Assembly (NCBI GenBank): GCA_013824835.1
Contig: PNOM01000002.1
Span: 1 to 64,000 of the forward strand
DNA from: Syntrophus sp. (in: bacteria)
Lineage (GTDB): Bacteria > Desulfobacterota > Syntrophorhabdia > Syntrophorhabdales > Syntrophorhabdaceae
DNA length: 64,000 bases
Direction of reading: 5' to 3'
Shown here: one piece after another, positions 60,980 to 64,000 of the stretch
Layout: each line of letters begins with the position of its first letter
How positions within the stretch are numbered: position 1 is the stretch's first letter
The notes under the pieces: model-generated
The model's input: the letters and a program-made list of their open reading frames with translations, nothing else
Database searches by the model: none
Told to the model about the DNA's origin: nothing
Program-made: the position numbers and the translations under genes

Positions 60980-61077
60980 CGTCACTCCAGTGAATACCCT
61001 AAAGGGCACGCGAACTGGAGTCCAGAGGTGCTGTAACAGACAGATATTACTGGATACAGGCTTTTGCCGGTATGACG
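60980..61077. repeat. 98-bp inverted-repeat element
   Basis: The ends are CGTCA and TGACG. A perfect 8-bp stem, ACTCCAGT/ACTGGAGT (60984-60991, 61014-61021), and a second imperfect hairpin around TTTT (AC-GGC/GCC-GT) lie inside. It is similar in style to dispersed CTGGATTC...GAATGACG-type repeats of many proteobacteria. Confidence 0.5.
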
Positions 61078-61214
61078 AAAGAGGGGCTGTTCCGATTTTT
61101 TTCACAGCTTCTTAGGAAGTAGGGGGGGCACTGCTCAATAATTTTGTTGAAGAAAAGTAAAGGATTGTTTATTGTGTCACAAGAGGGAAACAGCACACCA
61201 ATTTAATGAATTGT

Positions 61215-61223
61215 TGGTAAAAT
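61215..61223 (+). promoter_or_regulatory. extended -10 promoter, possible leaderless radC
   Basis: TG-G-TAAAAT ends seven bases before the radC ATG at 61231. No -35 or ribosome binding site is evident. Confidence 0.4.
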
Positions 61224-61230
61224 TATCGCG

Positions 61231-61902
61231 ATGATAAAAAGACTGAAGAGTCTACCTGAATTTGACAGGCCCCGTGAGAAGATGGAACAAAAGGGGCCAA
61301 AGGCCCTTTCAAATCTTGAGTTGCTGGCTGTGTTGCTGGGTAGCGGCATTAAAGGTAAAGACGTATTTGAAGTGGCAAGGGACATTCTGAAAGCAACACA
61401 AGACAATGTTGCCTCTATAAACTTTGAAACCTTGAGGAACATTGAAGGCGTTGGCCGTGCAAAGGCCTGTCAGTTAATGGCGGCCATTGAGTACTCTAAA
61501 AGATTATTGATGCGGGACAATATTGAAATCAAGGGCGTACGTGATGTACTGGCATTGACAGGTGAATTGAAGGATAAAAAACAGGAATATTTTCTTACCC
61601 TTACACTGGATGGGGCCTCCCGCCTCATACAAAAGAGAACGGTTTTTATCGGTACCCTCAACAAGAGTATTGTTCATCCCCGGGAGGTATTTGCAGATGC
61701 CATACAGGACAGGGCGGCGGGGATTATTTTTGTTCATAATCACCCCTCCGGCAATACAGACCCAAGCGAAGAGGACTTTGCCATAACCGAGAGGCTGTCT
61801 GAAGTGGCAAAAATCGTTGGCATAGATGTTTTTGATCATATTATTATCGGGAAGGACAAACATTTCAGTTTTCAGGCAGAAGGGCTATTAAAGAAACAAT
61901 AG
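61231..61902 (+). CDS. radC: RadC/JAB-domain protein
   Basis: A 223-residue protein: N-terminal helix-hairpin-helix region (LSNLELLAVLLGSGIKGKD, LRNIEGVGRAKACQLMAA) and a C-terminal JAMM/MPN+ metal-binding core with HNHPSGNTDPSEED (about 170-183). Despite the name, a DNA-repair role is not supported in general; members often lie near mobile or restriction genes. Here it is directly followed by a type I modification gene. Confidence 0.93.
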   Translation: MIKRLKSLPEFDRPREKMEQKGPKALSNLELLAVLLGSGIKGKDVFEVARDILKATQDNVASINFETLRNIEGVGRAKACQLMAAIEYSKRLLMRDNIEIKGVRDVLALTGELKDKKQEYFLTLTLDGASRLIQKRTVFIGTLNKSIVHPREVFADAIQDRAAGIIFVHNHPSGNTDPSEEDFAITERLSEVAKIVGIDVFDHIIIGKDKHFSFQAEGLLKKQ

Positions 61903-61945
61903 CCGTTGACTATACCGGCAAAGGGAAAAGACAAAAGGGAAATAC

Positions 61946-63742
61946 ATGATTGATTTTAAGGAAAAGGCAAATCTTATCTGGGCTGTTGCCGATCTGTTGC
62001 GCGGCGATTACAAACAGGCCGATTACGGCAAAGTAATTTTACCCATGACGGTGCTTCGGCGCCTGGACTCTGTTCTGGAGCCCACAAAACAGAAGGTGCT
62101 TGATTTTCTCCCCAAGGTTGCAAAGATGTCCGAGGCGGCAATCGATGTGACACTTAATAAGGTTGCCGGGTTCAATTTTCATAACCGGAGCAGGTTTAAT
62201 TTCAAAAAACTGACGGAAGAGCCGAACCATATTGCCGCCAATTTGCGCAATTTCATCAACGGTTTTTCGGCAAGTGCCCGTGAGATCATCGAGTATTTCA
62301 GCTTTGATGATCACATTACGCGGATAGACGATCCCAGGACAAACCTCCTTTTTCTGGTGGTCAAGCGCTTTGAAGAGATTGATCTGAACAACATGACATC
62401 CATTGAGATGGGGTATGTCTTTGAAGAACTTATCCGGCGGTTTGCAGAACTTTCCAATGAGACAGCAGGAGAGCACTTTACCCCCAGGGAAGTAATCCGT
62501 CTCATGGTTAACCTGCTCTTTCTGAATGATCGGGAAATCCTGACTAAAAAAGGCATTGTCAAGACCCTCTATGACCCTACGAGCGGCACGGGCGGTATGC
62601 TCTCTATAGCTGAAGAATATCTGCAGGAATTGAACCCGGAAGCCCGTCTGGAGGTCTTCGGTCAGGAGATCAACCCGGAATCCTATGCCATCTGCAAATC
62701 AGATATGCTCATAAAAGGGCAAAATCCAGCCAACATCAAATTCGGCAACACTTTCACGGTAGATGGTCTGGAATACGAGAAGTTTGACTATATGCTTTCC
62801 AACCCTCCCTTCGGGGTTGAGTGGCGCAAGGCGGAGAAGATCATAAAAGGCGAATACGACAAGAAGGGTTTTGCCGGACGGTTCGGCGCAGGGCTCCCCC
62901 GCATCAACGATGGGTCCTTTCTCTTTCTGCAGCACATGATCTCCAAGATGAAGCCTGCGAATGGCGGCTCCCGTATCGGTATTGTATTCAACGGTTCACC
63001 TCTTTTCACCGGCGGGGCAGGTAGCGGAGAAAGCGAAATTCGTAAATGGATTATTGAGAACGACATGCTCGAAGCAATAGTGGCCATGCCTGACCAGCTC
63101 TTCTATAACACCGGCATATCAACCTACATCTGGATTGTCACGAACCGGAAGAGTGCCCAACGAAAAGGAAAGATACAACTTATCAACGCCACTGGGCAAA
63201 AAGATGCGGAGGAAGGCAGTCCCAACCGGTTTTGGCTCAAGATGAAAAGCCTCGGCAACAAGCGTAAGGAAATCGGCGATGGCAAAAACAGCAAGCCTGA
63301 CCAGATCAGTTATATTACACAGATTTATGGTGACTTCCAGGAAGGCCCATTCTGCAAAATTTTCCCAAATGAGTACTTTGCCTATTGGCGGGTAACAGTA
63401 GAGAGGCCATTACGGGACGAGAAAGGAACAATCGAAACCGACAAAAACGGCAGATCAAAGGCGGATAGCAGCTTACGGGACTATGAGAATATTCCGTTTT
63501 TGAGAGAACAAAAAGGCAAGTTGGTTAAACAGACCATAGAGGAGTATTTTGAGCGTGAGGTCAAACCTCATGTACCGGATGCCTGGATTGACGAAAGCAA
63601 AACCAAAGTGGGCTATGAGATAAACTTTACAAAATATTTCTATGAGTTTAAACCATTGCGGAGCCTGGAAGAGATAAGAAGAAACATACTGGCATTGGAA
63701 AAAGAGACGGAAGGCATGATCAGGAAGGTTATCGAAGAATGA
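61946..63742 (+). CDS. hsdM: type I restriction-modification system DNA methyltransferase subunit HsdM
   Basis: A 598-residue N6-adenine methyltransferase. An N-terminal helical domain (WAVADLLRGDYKQADYGKVILPMTVLRRL) precedes the SAM motif DPTSGTGGML (about 210-219) and the catalytic NPPFG (about 290-294). With HsdS it methylates the target site and with HsdR it restricts unmodified DNA. hsdS and hsdR are not in the window; the next gene is a transposase-like gene overlapping by 4 nt, so the rest of the system lies further right or is missing. Confidence 0.95.
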   Translation: MIDFKEKANLIWAVADLLRGDYKQADYGKVILPMTVLRRLDSVLEPTKQKVLDFLPKVAKMSEAAIDVTLNKVAGFNFHNRSRFNFKKLTEEPNHIAANLRNFINGFSASAREIIEYFSFDDHITRIDDPRTNLLFLVVKRFEEIDLNNMTSIEMGYVFEELIRRFAELSNETAGEHFTPREVIRLMVNLLFLNDREILTKKGIVKTLYDPTSGTGGMLSIAEEYLQELNPEARLEVFGQEINPESYAICKSDMLIKGQNPANIKFGNTFTVDGLEYEKFDYMLSNPPFGVEWRKAEKIIKGEYDKKGFAGRFGAGLPRINDGSFLFLQHMISKMKPANGGSRIGIVFNGSPLFTGGAGSGESEIRKWIIENDMLEAIVAMPDQLFYNTGISTYIWIVTNRKSAQRKGKIQLINATGQKDAEEGSPNRFWLKMKSLGNKRKEIGDGKNSKPDQISYITQIYGDFQEGPFCKIFPNEYFAYWRVTVERPLRDEKGTIETDKNGRSKADSSLRDYENIPFLREQKGKLVKQTIEEYFEREVKPHVPDAWIDESKTKVGYEINFTKYFYEFKPLRSLEEIRRNILALEKETEGMIRKVIEE

Positions 63743-64000
63743 TGGACAAATTCAAGAATACGTTTAAAATATCTTCCAGTCGTCTTAAAGGCTGGGATTA
63801 CGGCGCACGTGGTCTGTATTTTGTAACGATTTGTACGCACAACAGAGCAAATCATTTTGGTGAAATAGATATACAGTCCCCCATGGTAGAGACGCAAGAT
63901 TTTGCGTCTCTACGTCTCGTGTCTCTGCAACCCTCTGAAATTGGGGGTATTGCGTGCCAGTATTGGCTTGAAATTCCTCTCCATTTTCCTTTTGTGGAAT
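63739..64000 (+). CDS. REP-associated tyrosine transposase (RAYT), partial, with internal palindrome
   Basis: The frame runs off the right edge. The visible 87 residues show the RAYT/IS200-like N-terminus RLKGWDYGARGLYFVTICTHNR...FGEI, which in family members leads to the His-u-His motif beyond this window. It starts ATGATGG overlapping the hsdM stop. Between FGEI and the conserved following region a perfect 12-bp stem-loop (63886-63913) is read in frame, adding about 15 residues. RAYTs mobilise or maintain REP palindromes, so a palindrome inside its own gene is notable. Confidence 0.75.
   Translation, partial: MMDKFKNTFKISSSRLKGWDYGARGLYFVTICTHNRANHFGEIDIQSPMVETQDFASLRLVSLQPSEIGGIACQYWLEIPLHFPFVE
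63886..63913. repeat. REP-like palindrome inside the RAYT gene
   Basis: GTAGAGACGCAA (63886-63897), the loop GATT and TTGCGTCTCTAC (63902-63913) form a perfect 12-bp hairpin. A further GTCTC-rich run follows to about 63925. The 28 bp are translated without a stop in the RAYT frame. Confidence 0.75.

Larger units (their letters stand above)
60682..61230. other. 549-bp intergenic region with repeats
   Basis: No gene is seen between the TerC-family gene and radC, which are divergent. It holds two copies of GTGGGACGT (60862-60870, 60901-60909), a 98-bp inverted-repeat element (60980-61077), and the radC promoter at its right end. Confidence 0.6.

Noticed and set aside
1-64000. tRNA genes, rRNA genes and CRISPR arrays
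   Set aside because: No tRNA cloverleaf with a GTTCGANTC-type arm, no rRNA-like stretch and no regularly spaced direct repeats were found in the gaps between genes.

Overview
The window looks like a chromosomal segment of an anaerobic Desulfobacterota (deltaproteobacterial) organism, possibly close to syntrophic or aromatic-degrading groups. That placement is inferred from gene content: a single-chain pyruvate:ferredoxin oxidoreductase, NtrC-type regulators next to good -24/-12 promoters, DUF134/NifX-type/FmdB/DUF1847 metal-protein genes, a branched-chain-type ABC importer with an acyl-CoA ligase, and a meso-DAP type murein pathway. No rRNA, tRNA or CRISPR array was found.

Layout. 40-6073 (minus) is a translation and membrane-insertion block: rpmH-rnpA-yidD-yidC-jag-mnmE-rlmN plus a PaaI-type thioesterase; rpmH was found from the sequence at 5936-6073. 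6323-9043 (plus) holds an EF-G-like GTPase and D-aminoacyl-tRNA deacylase. 9027-12279 is a metal/sulfur/selenium accessory locus. It contains a DUF1847 protein and a MoaE-like protein, transcribed divergently from DUF134-NifX-FmdB, then two YeeE/YedE half-transporter genes. One of these, 11749-12279, appears to be a selenoprotein: an in-frame TGA sits exactly at the conserved Cys, a SECIS-like hairpin follows, and the reading frame continues to overlap the next gene. 12472-15012 carries a CstA remnant, cca and a PhoU-like gene. 15216-21742 is a signalling block: a multi-PAS hybrid kinase, a kinase/NtrC-regulator pair, and a lone receiver behind a sigma-54 promoter, followed by pyruvate:ferredoxin oxidoreductase (21889-25473). 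25568-32074 (minus) is a livKHMGF-type importer plus acyl-CoA ligase with a near-perfect sigma-54 promoter, next to a second kinase/NtrC pair (32418-35305).

36147-52162 is a division and cell-wall (dcw) cluster: mraZ-rsmH-ftsL-[PASTA protein]-murE-murF-mraY-murD-[10-TM protein]-murG-murC-murB-ddl-ftsQ-ftsA-ftsZ. The two septal peptidoglycan synthase genes, ftsI and ftsW, are absent from their usual slots. A 345-residue membrane-anchored protein ending in a PASTA domain sits in the ftsI slot, and a compact polytopic protein of about ten helices sits in the ftsW slot. This is the strongest candidate for an undescribed system, alongside the putative Sec transporter.

52331-64000 contains a B12-binding radical SAM protein, a nitroreductase, LapA-like, smc, gltX, a TerC-family protein, radC, hsdM and the start of a REP-associated transposase (RAYT) gene that carries a perfect palindrome inside its reading frame. 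Across the window, five first-of-operon genes (10208, 35305 minus, 35919 minus, 53990, 61231) lack a ribosome binding site and have a -10 box ending 6-8 nt before the start codon, which suggests leaderless mRNAs. Several short inverted-repeat elements are inserted between genes, including one with an 18-bp flanking duplication between livM and livG.
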